A stretch of DNA of 64,000 bases, taken from positions 12,836,503 through 12,900,502 of the forward strand of contig JANCRA010000007.1 in NCBI GenBank assembly GCA_024362935.1. The letters are read 5' to 3'. Numbering within the stretch: the stretch's first letter is position 1; the number at the start of each line of letters is the position of its first letter. This document shows positions 24,551 through 36,510 of the stretch, piece after piece. The notes beneath the pieces were generated by a model. That model did no database searches and was not told where the DNA came from. It saw nothing but the letters and a program-made list of their open reading frames with translations. Source of the DNA: Setophaga petechia (taxonomy: Eukaryota > Chordata > Aves > Passeriformes > Parulidae). The translations under genes and the position numbers were made by a program.

Positions 24551-27500
24551 TCACCAATAATTTATATTTCTAGCTGCACAAGCACCTTTTTCCCTCAACA
24601 CTTGATAGCCAAAGCACTTGTTAGCATTTGCTGGATTCTTAGCTCAAAAGACAAAAACAAAACCTAATTTTTACTGACACTTGTGGAGTTTTCCCACCCT
24701 GCCTGGGAAGCCTAAATACAAGCAGACTGGAGCAGAACAGGAACAAAGAAGCCATGCTGGAGGAACTTGCTCTAAAAACACAGCTGAGCATGCTGAGTTC
24801 CCAATGCACCAGACACGCAAACAATAATGTAAAGCGAGGATGGAAGCTCTTGCTGTGAAACCCCTTGTTCTCCTGCATCTCTAAGAATGTGTCCAGCCCA
24901 GAAGAATTTACATGAAGATGGGAGTGAGGCTGCCCAGCTCAGAGGTACAGCCAGTGCATGCAAGTCAGCATAAAGCCCTTTGTGTTTATGAGGGGCCAGT
25001 CTCTCGCTCGGGGAGCCATGTCTTTTTGTCTACCACTGGGGTGCTGCCTGCTGCTCCTTATTAGGGCCCCTGCCTCTACAGGCATTTCTTGGTACAGTCA
25101 GTGCAAGCATTTTTAACTATTACTTACAAAATGGCAGTGGCTTCCCCAAGGCCATATCTTTGTTTCTTTGTACAATGCTGTGATTGTGTAAATTGTCTTG
25201 CGTAAGCACATCAGCCCACTCTGGAATTAATTTTTCCCCCCCTTATGGCCTTTCATTGTTGTTCTTTTATGGTGGGATTTGTTCTTTTGCCATCTTGTCA
25301 CAAATCCATTCCTGTGGCTATGTCACTTTTAAGAAACAGCATGGCTAAGTCTGGCCTTTCAATTTGCAGAGGTCTGGGGAGCAGCTATTTCTACTGAGAG
25401 CACTACTGTCAGCAAACTGAACAGGCTTCCCAGCACTGTCACACAAAACTGCAGAGTCCCCAAAACCAGGAAACCCAAGGCAGTCACTTGTGTTCTTATA
25501 TCAAAATCCTTTCCTGCATATAGCCCAACAGACTGTCTTCTAAATTCTGTGATGTGACTTGTGACATCAAAGCTGGGAGTGTGAGAGAGCTTCCTCTCTT
25601 AGGGATGATCAGGCAAACAAGTCCTTGGATCTTGAATGCAGACACTGCAAGCCTCAGTATCGGGTACAGATATTTCTTCTTTCATTTGTATAAAGAGCAA
25701 ACTACAAGTGAAAACCTTGAGTCTGTGAGAAACCTGCAGTTGCAAGATGGCACAGCATTTTGGAGCATGTTTGTCTCTACCCATCTCCACCTTAGCTGTA
25801 ATCCTGCTTCAAGTTGTGTTTTAGTAGTGTACAACATCCCTCCCCGGGTCATGGATCTCACCACTATTTCCTCAGCTGCTAGTATTCATGTGGCAAGTTA
25901 TAAAAGGGTAACAGGAAAGTACATGTAGAGGCTTCCCCTTTTTCTTTTGCTACAAACAGAAGAGGTCTGGCTGACCAGCAGGCTTTGCTGGCTCAGTGTG
26001 TGCAAGAGCCCATCAGGAGACGCCCATATGGGGGGACACTGCTACAGGACAGACCCTCAGGGTTTATTACAGGCCATGTCTGCAGAAACCATCCCAGCTG
26101 ACCCTGACAGCATTGCACAGTTTGTCAGCTATGCAGCTGCCCCATCTGGAGCTCAGGAATACAATAGTCAATTTGAGATTAGACAGGAAAGAGTTAACTA
26201 TCAGGCTTTCTTGATAAGAAAGGAAAACTGCACTTAATTAGCTTGTGCCACCTAGAAGGATTGAGACTATGTTTTTAGCCAAAGATCCACTCAAAGGGAA
26301 CACATAAATCAGGATCAGTATTGTTGATTTACCAGAAAGGATGTAATCCAAATCCCTGTTATCCAAAATGTGTTGGTTTGTCATTATAAAGCAGCACCCA
26401 TGGAGTTCACTTCTTACCATGTGTACAAACACAGTCACATACTCCACCAAATGACCAGTAATGAATAAGCCCAAGTCTAACTGAGGGCAATGGAAATTCC
26501 TGTGTCTTCCACTAAGCTTTGAAATGAGCCTGAGTCAGACATACAGAATTTTTCATGTGTGTTTGTTATAATACAGTCATACTTCAGTGAACAGTGTTGC
26601 AAGATGTAAAATACTATGTTCAAATATTCTAAGCTCAGTACATAAAATAAATCACTTCTATTCATCATGTTTGCCCTCACAAATCTATTGTTTTAGCCAC
26701 ATTAAAAAACAATCAATATTCTTAAGGCTTGAATGCTAGAAAGATTCAGATCAGCATCACAGACAAACCACTAAAAAAAAAGTGAGAAATTACCTTCCTA
26801 TAAATAAGGTGTGTCATCTTCAACACAAAAATTTAGAAAGAGTTTGCCTCCTAATGTTAAATTATAGATTACTTAAAAGCTATACTGTCTGAATGATGCT
26901 AGATAAATATAAGTTTATGCTGCTGTTGTCAGGAGAACTTAAGGAGCTTTATGAGGGTTAGAAGTATTTTGTCTTTGAATGGCATGATTTTGATATCATC
27001 CCTGAGTCTAACATTAGATTTTATTCAAATAAAATCAATTAGCATTAAAAAAAATGCTGCAAGAAAGTGGAAGCTGCCTTTGTTACAGTGATTCTCCAGG
27101 TATGCCTCACTCCCTTTTCTCCCCCTAATTGCTCACTAAACTGCTTGTGCATTTCTGGTGAGCTCAAAGATCCACAGTCCACATTTCCTAGAACCACTTC
27201 TGGAAGACTGTGAGTCTCAGTGATCCAGAATTAAATACTCTTTTGGCAGCATACTGAAGAGCAACCTTACCAGTTCTTTCTCTTGTGTTAGCTGCATGGC
27301 TCATGTATAAGTATCAGACCTAAATGTTTTCAATTCACAATTGGACCTGAACGAAGAGCTGTTTTATACAGGCTGAGCTTTTATTACTGTTACCCTGGGC
27401 TATGCTTCTGAGGCTGTGTTTGGCACATGTCCTCGACTGAAATACTTTGTGTTTACTGCTATCAGTATTACTCATGTTCATGCTGTTTGTGCCTCAGCAC

Positions 27501-30500
27501 ACCTGATCCCTGAATTTCAAAGGAAACTGTAAGCAGAACTCTGGTGCTGGTTGCCAGCTAAAGCTGATGAGCACCTGCCTTTAAACACTGCTGCTGTGCT
27601 CCTCCTGCTAGCCCCAGAGCACAGTCTGTTCATCATGCCTGGACTTCTCTGCTAACACTAACAAGAGTTGGTTTCAAACATTTAGATTAATCTGTACCTC
27701 TGCATTTTTTTGAAGCTTGGCCTAGCTAACAAGAGCGAGATTTCTGTTGTTAAGAAAGGAAAATTCTGAAAACCAATAAAAATGGGAAATAGGTCATTTG
27801 GAAATGACCTGATTGGTCATATTGTTTATCCTATAATCTTAGGAACCTTGGAAATATTCATTCTGTTTATACTTTGGCTTCAGCTACAGCAGAAAGTATT
27901 GGTGGTACTGTTCATCTTGGTCTAAGCAAGTAATGGTGAGAACAAGTTTATTGGCAGAACTAAAATACATGGAGGTAGCAGGAGATAAGACCTGCTTTTT
28001 GTGTTTTTCTTGAAGAAAATCCTAAAATACAGAGTTAGCCTCAAGAGAAGATGTGAAGATGATTGACTGCAGAGATTAGGTATATGTCAAGAGAGAGCAA
28101 AAATCACCAGAAAGGTACAAGATCACTGGCTATATGCAGAATATAGAAAGGGGTAAAATCAAACCATTATTAATCCTAGCTTTCAGTGTACTAAAAAGCA
28201 GTTTGTAAGAAGACATATAGCTTTGTCCTCCATCAGTAGTGTCCTCCCTGCCTGCCCAAGTCAGTGCCATGCCAAGCTGACACCAGCCAGCGACCAATGG
28301 GGCTCTGCACCATTTGATGTTCAGAGCAGATAGGGAGGCAGCAGCTCTGGCCAGCTGGTGGATGGGCACTAAGGGAAAAGTAAGAATTAATCCAGGGAAA
28401 GATGCTTTGGGGATGAATCTAGTGCTATTTTTATATTACTGATCAGAGGAATTCAAATGGCTTATGTTCCATGGAAGGAGATGAGGAGTAATGGATTTTC
28501 TATAAAGGTGATGTTACAGACTTTTGTTTTCTTCCTGGCGAACAGGCAAAACAGATCTGTCTGTTTCTTGCCAGGAAAATGAAAACAGAATTAAGCTGTA
28601 AAGCAAGCCCTCATTTTCTGGGGTGTTCAATGAAGATATTATCCTTAAATTCCCACGTAGTAAGATTTTTACATTTTCAAATGGTGTTTCTGCCAGTGTA
28701 TATACAGGAATGGGAATCAGACATAGCATGACAAAGGCTCAAGTATGTAAAGTCTTTAGATAATCACCACTCTTTCCTATTTTCTTTCATCTGTTTTTGA
28801 TGAAACTGTCCTTTAAACAGACATTTCTATCCTCTTCAAACTGAATGCTGAGGACTCCAAATTTAGTAGGAAAAGTATAATCACCATACAGACCAGAATA
28901 ACAAAAACTGCTGTTGAGGGTCATGGAACTGAGCTAAGAACAATTTCAGCAACCAGGCTTATACACTGTTTAGAAATATAATCTCAAAACTGTTTACTTA
29001 CACATAATGTGACTAAGTACTGAAAATTTAAGGTAGGTGCTTAGTTCATTGGAATAACTATTAATTGACTGTTGCTATATATTCCCTTCCCAAAATACAC
29101 AACCTGAAAATTAGCATTCTAGGAAATCCAGATGCATGCAAAGGACTATTTCAGCCCAATCACCTGTCCCACAGAGATGCCTGCACTTCTACTTTTTGTG
29201 GAATTGCCTTATTTTGGGAGAATGACAATGGGCAACAAGTCATGATGTGGACAGTACACAAACACAAACTTAAGTTTCCAGAAGATGTTTCTTATATTGG
29301 AAAAAAAAAGCCCAGACATATCCCCTTCAGGTCTGCTTTGGCACTAGGTTCTTTGAGGTATTGTCAAGAAGAGACAGGAGTTTAGTTCACTTGTACAAAA
29401 AAGGAAATGGAGATCCTACCCTTTAGGTTGCAGTCTTGAAAATAGTTATATAATATGATAATAACAGAGTAGATTTTTATTTATCAAGAGCTGATATGGT
29501 GTCAATGTGGGCTCTTTGGAGGCAGAGATTTTGTGTCCTCCATATGCCAGTTTTTTCCCCATTTGAACAGAGAAATATGGGCTTGGAGGTCTGTAGATTC
29601 CTGCAGACAGCTCAGGGCTGAGCACAGCTTTGCAGGCTCTGCTACAAACATATCCCTTTTGCTAGAGAGCAGCATGCCAGCAGGGAGTGACAAAACAGAA
29701 TAACATGTACACATGGTTTTCAAAACAGAGTTTTCGAAGCTCTGTTACAGTTCTTAAATACTGATAGAGACCAGTTACAAAGTATGCATCACCCATGAGA
29801 AAAAAAGAATTTCAGTTCTTTTTCAGAGGTTTAGAGTGAGAAAACAACCTGTACCTGTGCACACAATTGAATAAATGAATATATAAAGATGACAGCTTTC
29901 TGTATGTCCTCAGTATAAAGTGCAGCTAAAGGAGCTACACCTTCTGTTCATGCACAGGTGAAGATTGCTCAGTGTCTCCCTCTCCTTTCACAAGGTTCAT
30001 GCAGTAATTTCACACCAGCTTTTCTCCAGCATCTGCATCAGCTAAACTAACAGAGCAGAGAGGAGCTCAGAGCTGGACTAAAGGAGACTCCAATTGTCCC
30101 GAGAACTTTTCACAGACACAAATCTTGGCCTGGCAGGAGTGCAAAGAAGGCCATGGGAAAAACATATCCAAGCATGCAGGAGGCCAGGCAGGCCTGATGT
30201 GTAGTAGTGTCTTATGGTCTGTCACTGCCATGACTTGGAGAGCTGCTCACATAGAGGGGCTAATGAGATCACTTTGAAAATGTGGTCTGAAACCTTTCCT
30301 CCCCCCTTTCTCCTCTTCTGAATCATGACTTCCTTCCAATATCCTTTCATCTTCCAAGAGAAACAGTCACAACCTCCATCTTTAAAGGAATATATCATAC
30401 ATAAAGGTTATAACCCAACTGAATAATGAATAATGACATATTTCTTCTAAAGAGGTTAAACTGATATCAAGAGATCTTTTTATAAGCCTGGAATGTGTGT

Positions 30501-31299
30501 GAGGGTCCCACTAACCCCAGCCAAGCTGAGGCACAGGGCTTTCCATCTGTGCTGACCTTCATCACAGCCCCTGCCTGAGATGGGCAGCACATCATTCCTG
30601 ACACAGACTGGCACACACATTAAATGGCACACAGAGGAGTAAGGCATGAACTGAGAAAAGCTAGGTTCAGTCCCAGGCAACTCTTCCCAGGCCTGTCCTC
30701 AACCACACAGCTTTTTGCCCCAGAATGATCTCCCTGTGTACACACTTCAGTGTAGAAAAACAGCATTTGAAATTAATATCTCAGAAGTTTCTGTTCTTTG
30801 AAAATTACATCTGATGTCAGCCTACTGGCAGAACACATCAAGTGCAGGCAAGGGAGAAGGGGAATACAAAGCAGAGGATGTGAACTTCTACAGAACTCAA
30901 AAGAAAAACTGTTGTTATCATTGGCCTGGGTGTTGTGGCTTTAAATTACAAATTACTTTAAATTGTAAAAACATCCACAGCAAGCCCTGGAGAAGAATCC
31001 CCAGAATGGCAGTAAATAAAGAGCATCCTGTCCCTTTTTATGCCACAGCTAATGTGGGAGGTAGTTTAAAATCCTAGCTTGGCAAGTGCTGCATGTCAGA
31101 GTTGATGAGTTGAAGGGATGTGCAAGTACACAGACCCAAACAAAGAACTTCTAACACACAGAAAAATTACTGCACTTAGTGTCTGTTAATGTTGAGCAGT
31201 GCAGCAACATTTGCTCTTATACTTTGGACTAGTTGTCCTGAATTTTTACAGAGGCTCCTATTACCTTGGAAGTGGCAGGTGGCTTTTCAGGGATCCTTG

Positions 31300-31830
31300 G
31301 GGCTGCTGTCATAGGGGAAAGTTAAGCTCACAAAGTACTTCCTTGTCAGATCCCTCACCACCCTGGGAAGAGGAGGGATTTTTCTTTCTGTTTTGTCCCA
31401 GGTCTGGAGTCTGGGAGTCCCACCTGCTCCTGCAGCTCACATCTCCTGAAACCAGACCCCATGCAGCAGCTGCATAAATCACTGGGAACAGGCTGCAGCG
31501 GGGTGTCGAGCCCTTGGGAGCACATGGGGGAGGGACTCCCTCCTCCCTTGCAGGCCTCCATCTTCCCCTAAAGTAAACAGCAGCAGTCCCCACTGTGAAC
31601 CCAGTTGCGAAACCTCGTGGCTCTGAACTTTAACTCTGTGATGAGCAGCCAGCCCTTGCATGGGCTGTGCAGCTGAGAGCTCCTCTGGCCGGCGTTCTGC
31701 TGCTGCCAGCCAGGGAATTCTTTCCACAGCTTGTACAGACACCCTAGGAAAGGCAGCCTGCTTGCAAATGTGCAGCTGAACGAGGTGGTGTGGGCAGCTT
31801 AATGCCTCATTTTTCTGGGGCCGAGTCAAA
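31300..31830. other. GC-rich patch, mildly CpG-enriched
   Basis: GC content is clearly above the flanks. About eight CpGs lie between 31497 and 31825 (gcggggtgtcgag, ttgcgaaacctcgtgg, ggccggcg, aacgagg, ggccgag), more than background but not island density. Open frames of 92-118 codons occur on both strands, as expected where stop codons are rarer. A small hairpin AGCCC/GGGCT sits near 31650. It could be a decayed CpG island or a local GC-biased spot. No product was recognised. Confidence 0.5.
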
Positions 31831-31928
31831 ACCAAAAGTGCACTTAAGTTGCTAATACCAGTTTACATAGTCAGTGCTGTCAACATTTATCTCATGTCAG
31901 GTAACTTTCGGTTCTCCTAGAAGCTCTT

Positions 31929-31967
31929 AGCATAAGAAAGCAGCATAAAAAAGTAGCATAAAAAAGC
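31929..31967. repeat. 13-bp tandem repeat, three copies
   Basis: Three successive units of the form agcataaaaaagc, at 31929-31941, 31942-31954 and 31955-31967. They differ by single bases (g for a in the first, t for c at the end of the second). It is a small minisatellite-like expansion. Confidence 0.9.
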
Positions 31968-33907
31968 AGGCCAGTCAAGTTGTAAAGTTCAGTAACAGAT
32001 TAGAGTAGTAACTCCCCTCTGACTAGATAATGCAAATGATTTTTGGTTCAGACATAATTATAACAACATGTTGTAGATGCTGATGTGGTTTTTTTCCAAG
32101 ATGGAATTCCAAAACTAGCAAAAGCTACCACATCACAAATGAGGAAACCACTCCCTTGGTGAGGAGAAGATGGTACAACATTAAATCAGTGGAAAAGAAA
32201 ACCCTCAAAAAGCCAATAGATGCATTGAAGCTATCTATATGCAGAAGTGGTGGTCCAGGCATCTGAGCAGTAATGCTCTGCAGATGCCTTGCAATCCAAG
32301 TCATGTTTAAAGGAATCAAAGTCTCACCCACACAAGGGATTCTGGTTTAAAGCCAGCTCCAGGAAACAGCATTCTACAATGTTTCTTCCATATAATGAAG
32401 ACTTTCTGGGTTTTATTTTATCGTTATGATTATAGCACTCAGATAAAGACTCGGAACCCAGAGCTCTGCATGTTGAGATGAAGTTTATACCTTCCCCTCT
32501 AAAGATTTCTCTCCTGTTGACATTTTAGTTAGAAAAACTTATCTTTTATACTATGTCATGAGGAAATATACTGTCCTGAATTTTTTTAAAACCCTCTGTA
32601 AGCATGGATCCTCCACTCAAATTATTCATATGACTTCATATAAAAGAAGAACAATGGCTGTCACCTTGATATAAATTTTCTAACTTAAGGATCTCATTAT
32701 TAATGGCTAAACCACTAATTTGGTTGAAATTGAGCTTTCAACCAAAATCTGGACTTTATTTTTTGGATGTTTCCTTTCCTGTCTATCCAAAATTAGATAC
32801 CTGTGCATTCCCAGGCATTAAGAAGTAAAAACCATCTCTGTGTATTGAGGTGGAGAACCTGACGGGAAGAAAAACAGGCCTCTAACTGTGACTAGAACTG
32901 AAAATGTATTAAAACCAGGAGAAAAAGAAAGAGCTTCAGGAGAGCAGGTCCTTTTTCAGCACACAGGCTGTAAATCTCACTGTAGCTCGCCCAGGCTCAG
33001 GTTTCAGAGCCCTGGAAGATCAGCAGCCTAAGCTGATCTGCTGTTCACAGCATGGTCTTTGGGCTCTTGGGAGAGGAATCTCAGTTTAGTCCTTTGTTTG
33101 TAGTAGGCTTTGAGCCTTTTCCCATCACTTTGGATGTGGAAGTATGTAAATTTATTACAAAAGTAAACCAAATTGGGCTCTCTTTTCGTGGCAGAGAGGA
33201 AAATGGGAGACAGCAAACAGTGTGCCGTGGGTATAGGACACCCAAAATGCCCGAGGGAAGTTTGAGGTGTGTCACCCTCCTGTAACTGCAGTCAAGCTCC
33301 TTGCTGCTCACTGTTTGAAATGCTGTCACTGCCATTATTCCAATGTTGTTCTACCAGTACACAGTTTGCTTAATCTTTTTATTTCTTCTTCTGTTGGGAT
33401 GGGGAGCCATTAGATGTACCTGAACTACACTTCACCACACTCTTTCCTAAAATCCAGGACCTTCTCAGGAACATCTGCTCCTGCCTGCTTTCCTACCACT
33501 TCCACAGAGAATTATTTCATCCTACACACATCATCCAGAGAGAGAAGGAAAGAGATTTCCTCTCTTTTCCTTTCTTTCCACAGCATGGAAAATACTAACT
33601 GGGATGGCTAAGTTTTGAGGCCTCCCTTGTGCAAAGACACCTAACCCAACCATCCTATGAGCAGCTGCATAGCTCTGACTTACATCAGCAGGATTCTGGC
33701 ATCTTCAGCTAAAATCCATTTTCAATGGAGTTTTTTTGCTGCCTTCATTATGTATCTTCTTTTAGTTAGCTATACTCCAAAGAAGTACAGATCTATTGGA
33801 TATATTCCAACACAAGAACACTCCTTCTGCAGGCTATCTGAAAGCCTGGTTAGCCCAGGATTATGTACTTTCAATGCACACCTTTCTGTAGCTTGTAATA
33901 TATCATT

Positions 33908-33920
33908 AAAAAAAAAAAAA
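33908..33920. repeat. A13 homopolymer
   Basis: Thirteen consecutive A. No retrocopy was recognised upstream. Confidence 0.95.
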
Positions 33921-35017
33921 TCAAGCTTCAAGCTCTCTCTGGAACATAAGCTGGTGCCAGAGGTTACAGTAAATTCTAGCAAGTGGACAGAAATTTTCCT
34001 CCTTAATTTTGTTTTCCTCAGGGAGTAGTGGTTTCCACGTAAACACTTCTACGAGCAGGCCCTTGGAGACAAGCCTGGAAGAATATATGTTCTGCCTAAC
34101 ACATATCCACCATATCTTAGCAGCTAAGAAAAATAATTCTGCGGTCTCACAACACTTCACCGCTATCACCTCAGCCTGCCTAAGCTAAAAATTAGAAGAA
34201 AGACCAAAGAAATGTTGGTATGTTGAGAGAAAGCTATGGCTCATAATGCCTGATATGTTGTTTCTGGATTTTTTCCCATCTATTCTGCTAGGTTTCTAGC
34301 TCAGGAAATAGTGTTTGAAACCATGAATTATGGTACATAAGGACAGAGAAAACATAATACCATAGTCATTCATTTCTCATTGCTACATAGAGCAGTAAGA
34401 AGCACCAGCCTGTGACATCCAGAGAATTTGCTCTAAAGTTTAGATCATTGTAAAACATACAAAGGACTTTTTTCTTCTCTGTTTTTATGTAGGGTCTAAT
34501 ACACATTGTCTTAATATAGAAGATCCCCTTTGATGTCCATTCACATTTCATAAGCCAAGAGGAAAATAGTTAGGGCCTTGGAGGACAAGGGGAAAAAATG
34601 TAAATGTAAGTTATTCTTGGAAGTAATTTGGATCCCAGCTCCAGACCAGAGAATCTTTGAACCTGCCTGAGTAAACTGTTCAGTGTCTGAGCCCAGCCCA
34701 GCATTGGATTTGCAGCTATGAAATGGACAAATCCAAACCATGGACCTGGATGCTCATAAGCTTCTGAACATTCTGTATTCCTGGTTTATTTTTTGTGGTT
34801 TGTTTTTTTTTTTCCCATCCTGAACTCTCTCCTAGTTATTTACGCAGGACACCTCTGAATCTTTTGGTTAGTTTGGCTGGGTTTTTTTCCTCACATGCAC
34901 TTACTTATAACACCAAGATGCTTTTAAATATTTGTTATGCTTACTAAGCAAAGCTCTGAGAAGTGAGCCTGGATTAGAGTACCCAGAGATTCCCTCCACA
35001 AATTCCAAGTTCAGGCT

Positions 35018-35029
35018 AAAAAAAAAAAA
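35018..35029. repeat. A12 homopolymer
   Basis: Twelve consecutive A, followed by gaaaaag. Confidence 0.95.
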
Positions 35030-36434
35030 GAAAAAGCAGTTCTGGGACTAATAATTATAGAATGCTTACATTTAAAGCGTGCACCTCCAGTAAAGCAAGT
35101 TCTGAATTCATCTTGCACATAATCAATGACATTCTTCCCTCCCAGCAAAATAGGAGTTCTTTATCCCAGCAGGGCAAAGTGGGAGGCAAACAGAGCAGAA
35201 TAGTGTGAGTGTGTGGAAGAGCTTGGTCTCTGGTCACTTGGTGACTCAAGGACTGCAAAACAGAAACTGAAGCTTATTATGACAGGAACAGAAAAGCTTC
35301 ATGTTCAAGGAGTGAGATTCCAAGAGAGTTGTGGGGATTTTTTTCCCCGTTCAAACAAAGCATTTCTTTTCTAGTGAAGTCCAATTCCCTCATGGAAACC
35401 CAAGCCCTAAAGTAGCTAAAACAGCCTTTTCTCTCTCTCCAGTCAGTCTCTGCTTCTTGGCTTCTTGAAAAGAAGGAATTTTGAGCAGGAAGTCATGTTG
35501 GATAATGGCACAGAGCAGAGCTTCCAGAGGAAAATTTACCTACAGCCATTTATAATGTTGATAGTGAATGTGGTTTGTGGCCCTTTCTTTTTCCCTAGAC
35601 AAGACTGAAAAACAGATCCTGATCCAAATCCCATAGCTCCTAGTTTTTAGACACCTAAGCACTCCTTATTCCCCACAAGTCTCCAAGGGATGCTGGGTCT
35701 CAGAAGGAGTGAGTGCAATAAACTTTCCATTCTTTGCTAAAATTCAAAGTAGCCTTAGGAAACTGGACACTCAAGTCCCACTGTTTCTGAAAAAGCCTGT
35801 CTTGCTTTCAGCTTGCAGTTCTTTTGCTTTACAGGCACACCACATCTGTGTCTTATTCTCTGTGTTCACCAATACTTCTTCATTTTCTAGCACTGTCCCA
35901 GTCTTATGAGTAACCAAAACAGTACATGTAGCTTTGCAGTTGCTTCTGATTTTGCATCAGAGCCTTGTAGTTCTAGATAGTATTGCAACAAACTGCAGGA
36001 CTTTAAAGAAGTAGGGTAGAGTGGGATGTTAACACACCAATTGGCCCCTTATCAGTAATCCAGTTTTTTTCTCTAGATGCCAATCAGTAAACAGCCTGCT
36101 CAGTAGCCATAAACTTGTTTTCAAGCATTGATGTGTCCTGCTGGGTAACAACCCTTTTGATACCAAAGATATCTCCTGCCATGCATTCTCCACTGCCAAG
36201 CAATGATTGTTGACATAGTGTTTCATTTAATAAATATTACCAGTGCGTATGAGCATGAGAGAATGGTTCAGCAGCATCAGGGGCCCTATGGCAGCACTCC
36301 TGACAGGAAGACAAGTGATTGCTTCACAGCAAATGAATCAGGCCCCAGACCTAGGACACTTGGAGAAACACTCTTTTTGCACTAAATTGTCATGCCTCAG
36401 GCTTGCATTAATAATGACAACATATGCAAAAGCT

Positions 36435-36510
36435 GCAACCTGTTTCTCATCTGTAAAGTGGGGATCATGACTTTCACCACTCTAAAGCCTGGGGGTCTCT
36501 GTAAACTCAT
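36435..36510 (+). repeat. MIR-like SINE fragment
   Basis: The words gtttctcatctgtaaagtgg and ggatcatga (36442-36470) match the diagnostic MIR stretch (tttcctcatctgtaaaatggggataat) well, in the plus orientation. Sequence on both sides decays quickly, so only part of the SINE core is retained. Confidence 0.6.

Larger units (their letters stand above)
23541..36434. other. noncoding stretch, no gene supported
   Basis: No coding or RNA gene was recognised. The largest open frames are 124 codons (25554-25928, plus), 123 codons (33657-34028, plus) and 118 codons (31479-31835, minus). None shows a signal peptide, zinc finger, transmembrane pattern or familiar motif, and the first is shadowed by minus-strand frames of 60-63 codons over the same bases. 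Named contents are a faint MIR-like trace at 24.5 kb, a GC-rich patch at 31.3-31.83 kb, a 13-bp unit tandem triplet at 31.93 kb, and A-tracts at 33.9 and 35.0 kb. Confidence 0.65.

Noticed and set aside
25554..25928. 124-codon plus-strand open frame
   Set aside because: No recognisable domain; minus-strand frames of 60-63 codons overlap it; composition equals its surroundings.
33657..34028. 123-codon plus-strand open frame
   Set aside because: It runs through an A13 tract giving a lysine run, carries no domain, and looks like chance.
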